Below are positions 62,201 to 64,000 of a stretch of DNA of 64,000 nt, piece by piece. The notes under the pieces were generated by a model that saw only the letters and a program-made list of their open reading frames with translations, searched no databases and was not told where the DNA came from. Numbering within the stretch: position 1 is the first letter of the stretch; the number at the start of each line of letters is the position of its first letter. The position numbers were made by a program, and so were the translations under genes. This DNA comes from Phoronis australis (taxonomy: Eukaryota > Phoronida > Phoronidae): the NCBI GenBank assembly GCA_002633005.1, contig NMRA01000250.1, positions 205,895-269,894 of the forward strand. Direction: 5' to 3'.

Positions 62201-63972
62201 CCGTTAGACCCCGAAATTTCACACAGCCCCGGTATTTCTGCTCGTTGCCTCATCGTGAAACTTATATCAACATGTAGAGCTAACAACCAACGGGTGCATG
62301 CAAAATCTGAGAGTCAAATGACACTCACCATGCCCGCTGCAGCCATTTAAGTGAAAAAAAATCTAATAAACATTTTCTTGCATAATTCTCGTCCCTTTAA
62401 GTTTTTGACAAGATATCGTCTGTCCTTTGATTATTGTCTACATATATTGGCAGATTTTTTGATGGCCCTTGAAGAGATGCATGACGGTATGTGCGCTGCT
62501 CTCAATTTCAGGTTTGATATCATTGTGGCCAAGTTATGCATACTGCAGTCATGGGATCAATTCGATCAATGTTGCTCTTGGTTTTAAAAATGGTGAAATC
62601 TCTTCTTTTCGTGTAAATTTTCAAAAGGGTTTTTGTAATTTTTTGATATATTTCCTTCTGTGTTTTCATGGTAGCTTTAATTGGCAAAGCTGAATAGAAT
62701 TTGTCAAAATTCATTGTTGTTTCTTTAAACTACTGCATTCCTAGACTCCATCTGGATTTTTAGTCTATTTGACAAACATATTAAGAAAAACAGAATATGA
62801 TGTCTTTGGGAGGCAAAGTGAGTGTTGAGATAAGTTTTATAACTAGTCAGACAACAATCTTTATTCGCTGGAACTCTTGAGAAAAAACGATGTCTTTTGT
62901 TTGAGGCAAATTGAGTGTTGAGAGGAATGCATGACCTGAGTAACATCAGATGGTCACTCTGTTTTTTGTATGTCCATCAGGTTTATTATAACTCATCATG
63001 CTCATCAACTGTGCAAATACGCCTGTACACGCCCGCATCTGGCTTAGACTTCTCACAGTGGTTGTATAATTTAGACGCTGGGTGCCGCTACTATGTATGG
63101 GTAAGTTTAGAAGTTTTCTTGAAGTCTAGTGGGGTTCAAACATTATAGGAATAAACTGTTTTCACGGACAAATTATTAAAGTCAGTATTGTGCCCGGATT
63201 TTGTGTTACAACTACCAGAGAATTTGTATGGATTGGAAAACTGTCCATATACTTGACTGTTGAAATGTAGTTTTATAGCAATGAAAGTTAATTTTGAAAG
63301 TTTTCCAGGTAATTTTTTAAATGTCTGTGGTCAAACTATAAAAATTTATACTTTTGCTTCTTTTATGACTGAAAAAATCTGACTTTATGCCTTAAATCTC
63401 GAAACAATTGCGTGTAGTGGCGTTACTGCCATTTGTGCGTCAACAGTCATTTTTCATTGTATTTCAACGTATCGTATTCTAAGTGCGTTGTTTGAAGTAT
63501 CCTCTTGCTTGATTAAGTACCCGTTCACTTATTTGGCAATTAATCTATCACCCCAATGGTTACAAGACCGATGTTTTCACTAGACTCAGATGTGAATTAT
63601 ACAAATATTTGTTACAAAGGAAAAATGTCACCTTAATGCTTCAAATCTGAATTTTTCAAATTTGTTTAATGCAACTTTTGTCATATCTCATCGTGATGAC
63701 ATTAGTTAGTCGTGCTGATAGCTTACTTAGCAGAAATGTATTGTCCTTCAATTTTCCTCTGGAGTTCACTATCAAATTATTAAACCATAACTTTAGGTCT
63801 TTTTAAATTTCATTTTGCATTTAATTTTGTGCACATTTTTCAGGTGGCTGCCAAAACATCGGCTGGTATTGGTGCTGCCACTAAAAAGGTGCAGCAAACT
63901 ATTGGTGAGGGCACAATCCCAGCTGCTGTCCGTGTCACTCAACTTAGGTGTCATGCCATCACAGAGACTGCC
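20095..63972 (+). CDS. SORL1: SORL1 (SorLA/LR11) sorting receptor, partial gene, 33 exons
   Basis: Thirty-three exons join in one frame (about 1,706 codons). Order by rough visible residue number: propeptide end with RHKR-S (27-31); VPS10 domain with Asp-box motifs such as [16 protein letters not shown] and STDMGETW (about 42-570); Cys-rich 10CC region (570-720); beta-propeller with five YW-D signatures ([33 protein letters not shown]; 720-985); EGF-like module (986-1053); ten LDLa repeats (1054-1491); first FN3 domains (1492 on). VPS10, propeller, LDLa and FN3 together occur only in SORL1. The family cycles between trans-Golgi network and endosomes, carrying cargo such as APP and lipoprotein-pathway ligands. 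The human protein has 11 LDLa repeats and six FN3 domains; ten LDLa are seen here. The signal peptide is in the gap. The later FN3 domains, membrane span and cytoplasmic tail are beyond the right edge. Confidence 0.97.
20296..20530 (+). repeat. Interspersed repeat R, 5' part, split by a LINE
   Basis: Matches 31330-31670, 43845-44060, 47270-47585 and, inverted, 37430-37700 (caagatgaaatctcaaaaac, cctcatgcaaaagtgg, aacagtgcg). The continuation resumes after the LINE at about 21212-21312 (gtgtgaatc, aaagttgg). Confidence 0.75.
20530..21208 (+). mobile_element. 5'-truncated CR1/Jockey-type LINE, RT C-terminus and 3' UTR
   Basis: Frame one reads [40 protein letters not shown], then [20 protein letters not shown]. 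After a frameshift it continues at about 20869 as [20 protein letters not shown] to a stop at 21002. It ends in a (gaa)n tail, ccaagaagaagaagaaaac. These are conserved C-terminal LINE reverse-transcriptase motifs. The copy is broken and inserted in repeat R in SORL1 intron 1. Confidence 0.92.
22105..22329 (+). CDS. SORL1: SORL1 exon 2 (VPS10 start)
   Basis: Phase 0 to 0. It encodes [20 protein letters not shown], then VIVALAKDP and the first Asp-box SYDYGLSF. It corresponds to the start of the mature VPS10 propeller. A second acceptor six bases on (gtgcag) could drop two codons. Confidence 0.95.
23019..23180 (+). CDS. SORL1: SORL1 exon 3 (VPS10)
   Basis: Phase 0 to 0, 54 codons: [20 protein letters not shown], then [20 protein letters not shown]. 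Acceptor ctgttccag, donor AGA/gtaagt. The tandem duplication begins two bases into this donor. Confidence 0.95.
23183..24785 (+). repeat. Tandem segmental duplication, copy A (about 1.6 kb)
   Basis: Runs from just inside the exon 3 donor through exon 4A and its following intron. It aligns nearly end to end with 24817-26405 at an offset of 1634 narrowing to 1620. Divergence is roughly 2% by eye, with a few short indels. A single N at 24786 follows the copy. Confidence 0.95.
23657..23724 (+). CDS. SORL1: SORL1 exon 4, copy A
   Basis: Phase 0 to 2, 68 bases: [20 protein letters not shown], then YY and TG of a Trp codon. It contains an Asp-box (SRNFGRTW). It joins in frame to exon 5 ([10 protein letters not shown]). 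It is one of two near-identical copies; see 25286. Confidence 0.92.
24817..26405 (+). repeat. Tandem segmental duplication, copy B
   Basis: Second copy, carrying exon 4B. It is joined to copy A by N plus about 30 bases of unrelated sequence. The joining bases (ttttgtcattggtcattcca) resemble a stretch near 48413. Confidence 0.95.
25286..25353 (+). CDS. SORL1: SORL1 exon 4, copy B
   Basis: Same length, phases and splice sites as copy A. It differs by one silent change and one Trp-to-Leu change (TWIWL in A, TWILL in B). Both copies are intact. Including both would shift the frame, since each is 68 bases. Either copy alone is usable, so this is a mutually exclusive pair or a haplotype retained by assembly. 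Confidence 0.8.
26962..27157 (+). CDS. SORL1: SORL1 exon 5 (VPS10)
   Basis: Phase 2 to 0: [34 protein letters not shown], then [15 protein letters not shown]. The last motif is the strongly conserved DF-DKYMFATKV stretch of SORL1. Donor GAT/gtaagt. Confidence 0.95.
27479..27571 (+). CDS. SORL1: SORL1 exon 6 (VPS10)
   Basis: Phase 0 to 0, 31 codons: [20 protein letters not shown], then [11 protein letters not shown]. Matches the SSVQLWVS strand of SORL1. Acceptor cttttttcag, donor CTG/gtgagt. Confidence 0.95.
28585..28888 (+). repeat. 43-bp minisatellite carrying exon 7's acceptor
   Basis: Seven acceptors with identical tttcag/gattactac junctions put the next base at 28609, 28652, 28695, 28738, 28781, 28824 and 28867, exactly 43 bases apart. 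Each unit joins about 21 intronic bases to 22 bases of exon 7. Units vary between gctgatgcc and gttgatacc. Confidence 0.98.
28867..29036 (+). CDS. SORL1: SORL1 exon 7 (VPS10), behind a decoy-acceptor array
   Basis: Phase 0 to 2: [20 protein letters not shown], then [20 protein letters not shown]. It matches human YYIADASED. Its acceptor and first 22 coding bases are repeated six times upstream at 43-bp spacing. Only the last acceptor leads into an intact frame. Confidence 0.93.
29121..29402 (+). repeat. 51-bp minisatellite in intron 7
   Basis: Five copies starting near 29147, 29198, 29249, 29300 and 29351, each containing tatgggtggctcatggtggt. Because 51 is a multiple of three and the unit lacks stops, all three forward frames stay open. 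The resulting [17 protein letters not shown]-type repeats are not evidence of a gene: no splice signals or homology support them. Confidence 0.97.
29906..30104 (+). CDS. SORL1: SORL1 exon 8 (VPS10)
   Basis: Phase 2 to 0: [20 protein letters not shown], then [20 protein letters not shown] with the Asp-box TFDNGGYW. Ends NGSLTACAR before gtaagt. Matches human FADFHRVEGLQGVYIA. Confidence 0.96.
30105..31330. other. SORL1 intron 8, no gene seen
   Basis: AT-rich intron with no recognised feature before the repeat R copy at 31330. Confidence 0.6.
31330..31670 (+). repeat. Interspersed repeat R, full copy
   Basis: An uninterrupted member of the family seen at 20296, with the same order of landmarks: gttcaagatgaaatcccgaa, ccctcatgaaaaagcc, ccaaagttagcc. 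It ends just before exon 9. Confidence 0.75.
31678..31881 (+). CDS. SORL1: SORL1 exon 9 (VPS10)
   Basis: Phase 0 to 0, 68 codons: [20 protein letters not shown], then [20 protein letters not shown] and the Asp-box [10 protein letters not shown]. Acceptor ctcttacag, donor GAG/gtattt. Confidence 0.96.
32272..32360 (+). CDS. SORL1: SORL1 exon 10 (VPS10)
   Basis: Phase 0 to 2: [20 protein letters not shown], then RQMLPTGEI. Matches the human YYTWGDHGGIITA strand. Donor TTT/gtaagt. Confidence 0.96.
32361..33642. other. SORL1 intron 10, no gene seen
   Basis: AT-rich intron; nothing recognisable beyond T runs. Confidence 0.6.
33643..33818 (+). CDS. SORL1: SORL1 exon 11 (VPS10 end)
   Basis: Phase 2 to 1: [20 protein letters not shown], then [20 protein letters not shown] and [24 protein letters not shown] is identical to the human motif. 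Donor TTCC/gttagt. Confidence 0.97.
33895..34470 (+). repeat. Pyrimidine-rich intron tract around a gap
   Basis: The plus strand is strongly C/T-biased on both sides of the 170-base N run, with tctctcc, ccttcc and cttttc runs. Long minus-strand reading frames here are a by-product of the base bias. The gap probably marks unresolved simple repeat. Confidence 0.8.
33970..34139. other. Assembly gap (170 N)
   Basis: Unresolved bases inside SORL1 intron 11, in a pyrimidine-rich tract. Confidence 0.99.
34638..34824 (+). CDS. SORL1: SORL1 exon 12 (10CC)
   Basis: Phase 1 to 2: [32 protein letters not shown], then HAQCFNGEG-like [10 protein letters not shown] and [11 protein letters not shown]. Its cysteines ([23 protein letters not shown]) match the human 10CC region one for one. 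Confidence 0.97.
34825..37269. other. SORL1 intron 12, repeats only
   Basis: No exon recognised. A repeat-like stretch at about 35540-35870 (gatcatgatgaaatttggta) resembles other dispersed copies in style. 36440-36730 and 36745-36920 look like a diverged tandem pair (gtttctagt, tgtatcat, ttttgtac). Confidence 0.55.
37270..37410 (+). CDS. SORL1: SORL1 exon 13 (10CC)
   Basis: Phase 2 to 2: [20 protein letters not shown], then [16 protein letters not shown]. Corresponds to human CDFGFKM through YRRTRG. Acceptor gcttttcag, donor AAAGG/gtaggt. Confidence 0.93.
37430..37700 (-). repeat. Interspersed repeat R, inverted copy
   Basis: On the reverse strand the landmarks run ataaaatctc, ccctcgtgtaaaagtgg, gtgaatctgatccgc, caaagttggcc in the same order as other R copies. 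Confidence 0.7.
38085..38205 (+). repeat. Short tandem repeat, about 3 units
   Basis: Three diverged units of roughly 45-55 bases containing actggtacaagc and caacctt, upstream of exon 14. Confidence 0.8.
38320..38402 (+). CDS. SORL1: SORL1 exon 14 (10CC end)
   Basis: Phase 2 to 1: [20 protein letters not shown], then [17 protein letters not shown] aligns with human GYRKISGDTC. Acceptor tccatttcag, donor GACG/gtaaga. Confidence 0.95.
38720..38892 (+). CDS. SORL1: SORL1 exon 15 (propeller blade 1)
   Basis: Phase 1 to 0: [20 protein letters not shown], then [20 protein letters not shown]. Contains the first YWxD signature. Acceptor ctttcgcag, donor AAG/gtatta. Confidence 0.95.
39131..39477. 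mobile_element. TIR element with Tc1/mariner-like ends
   Basis: Ends are inverted copies of a TACAG-TCAAGACAAAAGTA motif, with a gtcatgacg-containing inner palindrome near each end (39162 and 39423). No coding sequence is seen. An internal 46-bp unit is present three times (about 39222, 39267 and 39313). It is related to 45878-46149. Confidence 0.75.
39567..39808 (+). CDS. SORL1: SORL1 exon 16 (propeller blade 2)
   Basis: Phase 0 to 2: [40 protein letters not shown], then [14 protein letters not shown]. Matches human LLYWVDAGFKKIEVA and LDRPRALVL. Donor GG/gtgagt. Confidence 0.97.
40137..41403 (+). repeat. Interspersed repeat with CCGTCC start and recurring CTAGTGGC
   Basis: A 1.25-kb repeat in intron 16. 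It opens with tatatgtggacgcattatg and a (CCGT)n tract. Inside are diverged subunits of roughly 350 bp, each ending near the motif cccctagtggcaatttt. It ends near gcatttcaacgctccccgtt. The first 290 bases recur in reverse at 1-262. No open frame of note, so it appears non-autonomous. Confidence 0.85.
41528..41864. mobile_element. MITE with about 150-bp inverted arms
   Basis: The left end GACTACTaaaaattctttag and the right end are imperfect inverted copies. Homology continues inward through ccttgat, cagccat, ctgatgac and gttgaacactc on both arms. It is about 337 bp, has no coding capacity, and sits 96 bases before exon 17. Confidence 0.88.
41961..42246 (+). CDS. SORL1: SORL1 exon 17 (propeller blades 3-4)
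   Basis: Phase 2 to 0, largest exon of the propeller: [40 protein letters not shown], then [11 protein letters not shown]. Two YWxD signatures and the WPNG strand match human WPNGISVDD and LPHPYAIAVFK. Confidence 0.97.
42247..43361. other. SORL1 intron 17, no gene seen
   Basis: AT-rich. 43170-43260 is related to stretches near 7030 and 58440 (aattaaaagttcccttcttg type). No exon. Confidence 0.55.
43362..43500 (+). CDS. SORL1: SORL1 exon 18 (propeller blade 5)
   Basis: Phase 0 to 1: [20 protein letters not shown], then [18 protein letters not shown]. Fifth YWxD signature; matches human NEIYWDDWSQ and GLMDMKIFYK. Donor CAGG/gttcgt. Confidence 0.96.
43845..44060 (+). repeat. Interspersed repeat R copy
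   Basis: Contains gagataaaatctcaaaaacg and ttcgttttatgcaattt, shared with the other R copies. Confidence 0.7.
44213..44416 (+). CDS. SORL1: SORL1 exon 19 (EGF-like module)
   Basis: Phase 1 to 1: [33 protein letters not shown], then [19 protein letters not shown]. The cysteine pattern NAC-CSFLCL-CRCP-CHC-GTC follows the human EGF-like region beside the propeller. Confidence 0.95.
44885..45010 (+). CDS. SORL1: SORL1 exon 20 (LDLa repeat 1)
   Basis: Phase 1 to 1. One complete six-cysteine LDLa repeat: [20 protein letters not shown], then [16 protein letters not shown]. Calcium-binding DxxxDxxDE residues are intact. Confidence 0.97.
45721..45840 (+). CDS. SORL1: SORL1 exon 21 (LDLa repeat 2)
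   Basis: Phase 1 to 1: [20 protein letters not shown], then [16 protein letters not shown]. Six cysteines and the SDE motif are intact. Confidence 0.97.
45878..46149. mobile_element. 272-bp TIR element (Tc1/mariner-like ends)
   Basis: The left end tacaatacaagccaaaagta and the right end tttacgtttgtcttgtatt are inverted copies, followed inside by ggacaaaat on both arms. TA lies at each boundary. It has no coding capacity. It is 37 bases downstream of exon 21. An inner gccgtcatgac motif is shared with 39131-39477. Confidence 0.82.
46465..46620 (+). mobile_element. tRNA-derived SINE copy 3
   Basis: Plus-strand copy of the body at 648 and 16076: cctagctcctcagctcggtt, ggtgatcagtg, gcatgctggtacaaagtg. 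The tRNA-like head is mostly lost. Confidence 0.82.
46836..46961 (+). CDS. SORL1: SORL1 exon 22 (LDLa repeat 3)
   Basis: Phase 1 to 1: [20 protein letters not shown], then [15 protein letters not shown]. Acceptor gtcattgcag, donor CTA/gtaagt. Confidence 0.97.
47270..47585 (+). repeat. Interspersed repeat R copy
   Basis: Landmarks ctcaataactctgttgtag, aacagtgcataaatcag, ccgaagttggccgaac in the family order. It shows the state without a LINE insertion. Confidence 0.7.
47927..48101 (+). CDS. SORL1: SORL1 exon 23 (LDLa repeat 4 and first half of 5)
   Basis: Phase 1 to 2. Repeat 4 is [20 protein letters not shown] through DGSDEMNC. The frame continues as [13 protein letters not shown], the start of another repeat. 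With a GC donor (TTCAG/gctagt) it joins exon 24 to give [14 protein letters not shown], a canonical C-x7-C spacing. No GT donor in the area gives a sensible repeat. Confidence 0.8.
49214..49449 (+). CDS. SORL1: SORL1 exon 24 (second half of LDLa 5, LDLa 6)
   Basis: Phase 2 to 1. [20 protein letters not shown] and DNSDEQGC complete repeat 5. A Thr/Pro linker ([14 protein letters not shown]) leads to repeat 6, [20 protein letters not shown] and DFSDEYDC. The chosen acceptor is ctggttacag/gtgccgc. An upstream acceptor at 49203 (cttgccag) would give a repeat lacking its first cysteine pairing. Confidence 0.85.
50217..50351 (+). CDS. SORL1: SORL1 exon 25 (LDLa repeat 7)
   Basis: Phase 1 to 1: [20 protein letters not shown], then [14 protein letters not shown] and DGSDERNC. 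Donor CCAG/gtgagt. Confidence 0.97.
50352..52045. other. SORL1 intron 25, no gene seen
   Basis: AT-rich. An inverted, decayed R-like end lies near 51440-51510. No LDLa-coding sequence was found. Confidence 0.55.
52046..52168 (+). CDS. SORL1: SORL1 exon 26 (LDLa repeat 8)
   Basis: Phase 1 to 1: [20 protein letters not shown], then [15 protein letters not shown]. The usual SDE is EDE here; the calcium-ligand Asp and Glu remain. Donor ACAG/gtacct. Confidence 0.95.
52169..56749. other. SORL1 intron 26 (4.6 kb), no gene seen
   Basis: The longest visible intron. It contains a 12-G run (56418), a two-unit 42-bp repeat (55661 and 55703) and several open frames without homology. I searched it for an eleventh LDLa repeat and saw none. 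Confidence 0.6.
56750..56881 (+). CDS. SORL1: SORL1 exon 27 (LDLa repeat 9)
   Basis: Phase 1 to 1: [20 protein letters not shown], then [16 protein letters not shown] and ITNT. Donor ACTG/gtacgt. The last 25 coding bases and this donor recur in a downstream minisatellite. Confidence 0.95.
56857..57114 (+). repeat. 43-bp minisatellite carrying exon 27's donor
   Basis: The exon end and donor recur in five downstream copies, with the unit start gaacagggctgtattact at 56857, 56900, 56943, 56986, 57029 and 57072, exactly 43 bases apart. Most downstream copies read ACTG/gtaggt. Read-through from the exon meets TGA in the first unit. Confidence 0.98.
57400..57815 (+). mobile_element. Truncated second copy of the TTAA MITE
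   Basis: Begins ttaacccttatcctgc exactly as the element at 11960 and stays alignable (tgtgctttgattactag, gggagatattggcag) for about 400 bases. No right terminal repeat is found, so the 3' end is lost. Confidence 0.85.
57916..58036 (+). repeat. 23-bp minisatellite with internal dyad
   Basis: Five or more copies of tttacatacataaagtaaag plus cac at 23-bp spacing. Each unit contains CTTTAC and GTAAAG, so it can form a small hairpin. Confidence 0.95.
59220..59360 (+). CDS. SORL1: SORL1 exon 28 (LDLa repeat 10)
   Basis: Phase 1 to 1: [20 protein letters not shown], then [19 protein letters not shown] is TDE, and the usual Asp after the fourth cysteine is Asn (CNGRYEC), so calcium binding may be weaker. 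Last LDLa before FN3. Confidence 0.95.
60438..60470 (+). repeat. ATT microsatellite
   Basis: A tattattattatt run 37 bases upstream of exon 29. Confidence 0.97.
60507..60618 (+). CDS. SORL1: SORL1 exon 29 (FN3 domain 1, first half)
   Basis: Phase 1 to 2: [20 protein letters not shown], then [16 protein letters not shown]. Typical FN3 A-C strands (VTLRWTPP). Joins the next exon to give ISYRVVGD, like human YYRVVGES. Confidence 0.94.
61086..61252 (+). CDS. SORL1: SORL1 exon 30 (FN3 domain 1, second half)
   Basis: Phase 2 to 1: [20 protein letters not shown], then [20 protein letters not shown] and TVRTLDG. The [13 protein letters not shown] strand and closing TVRT are FN3 hallmarks. Donor GGAC/gtaagt. 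Confidence 0.95.
61664..61779 (+). CDS. SORL1: SORL1 exon 31 (FN3 domain 2 start)
   Basis: Phase 1 to 0: [20 protein letters not shown], then [18 protein letters not shown]. Matches the FN3 start pattern PSAP..L and PNGDI..Y. Donor TAT/gtaagt. Confidence 0.95.
61780..62980. other. SORL1 intron 31, no gene seen
   Basis: AT-rich intron. No recognisable repeat or exon. Confidence 0.6.
62981..63100 (+). CDS. SORL1: SORL1 exon 32 (FN3 domain 2)
   Basis: Phase 0 to 0, 40 codons: [20 protein letters not shown], then [13 protein letters not shown]. Domain middle with the L-AGC-YYVWV strand. Acceptor tccatcag, donor TGG/gtaagt. Confidence 0.93.
63101..63843. other. SORL1 intron 32, no gene seen
   Basis: AT-rich intron with no recognised feature. 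Confidence 0.6.
63844..63972 (+). CDS. SORL1: SORL1 exon 33 (FN3 2 end, FN3 3 start)
   Basis: Phase 0 to 0: [20 protein letters not shown] closes FN3 2 and [20 protein letters not shown] opens the next. Donor GCC/gtgagt. The gene continues past the right edge. Confidence 0.93.
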
Positions 63973-64000
63973 GTGAGTAGGCCCGGTATTTGTCTGAATT

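Overview
The window is eukaryotic genomic DNA. It has GT-AG introns, short exons in long AT-rich introns, many interspersed repeats and two runs of N (19288-20094 and 33970-34139). It holds parts of two protein genes arranged head to head. The dense introns, tRNA-derived SINEs, foldback and TIR elements, a CR1/Jockey-type LINE tail and about 2% divergence between two copies of one segment suggest a highly polymorphic marine invertebrate. A deuterostome such as a hemichordate, echinoderm or cephalochordate is plausible, but this is inference and nothing here fixes the species.

Left third, minus strand (17439 down to 2319): sixteen phase-consistent exons (about 770 codons) of a coiled-coil protein that I match to CCDC191. 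The N-terminal exon or exons (upstream of 17439, perhaps in the gap) and the C-terminal exons (beyond base 1) are not visible. The introns hold a TTAA-flanked piggyBac-like MITE, foldback elements, SINEs and minisatellites. One intron has a GC donor. One exon ends at an array of in-frame repeated splice donors.

Middle (17440-20094): the divergent intergenic region. It holds a LINE reverse-transcriptase fragment, a large foldback element, and an 807-base gap that probably contains the SORL1 first exon and any shared promoter.

Right two thirds, plus strand (20095-63972): thirty-three exons (about 1,706 codons) of a SORL1 (SorLA/LR11) orthologue. The order is propeptide end with a furin-like site, VPS10 domain, 10CC region, five-bladed YWTD signature set, EGF-like module, ten LDL-receptor class A repeats (one split by an apparent GC-AG intron) and the first fibronectin type III domains. 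The remaining FN3 domains, membrane span and sorting tail lie beyond the right edge. SORL1 is a sorting receptor of the trans-Golgi network and endosomes. CCDC191 is an uncharacterised coiled-coil protein. Nothing in the sequence links their functions.

The most unusual feature is at exon edges. Three minisatellites have copied a splice site: a 43-bp acceptor array before a VPS10 exon, a 43-bp donor array after an LDLa exon, and a 30-bp frame-preserving donor array in CCDC191. In addition, one VPS10 exon is present twice within a tandem segment of about 1.6 kb, and the two copies cannot both be spliced in without a frameshift. The segment may be a real exon duplication or an unresolved haplotype.
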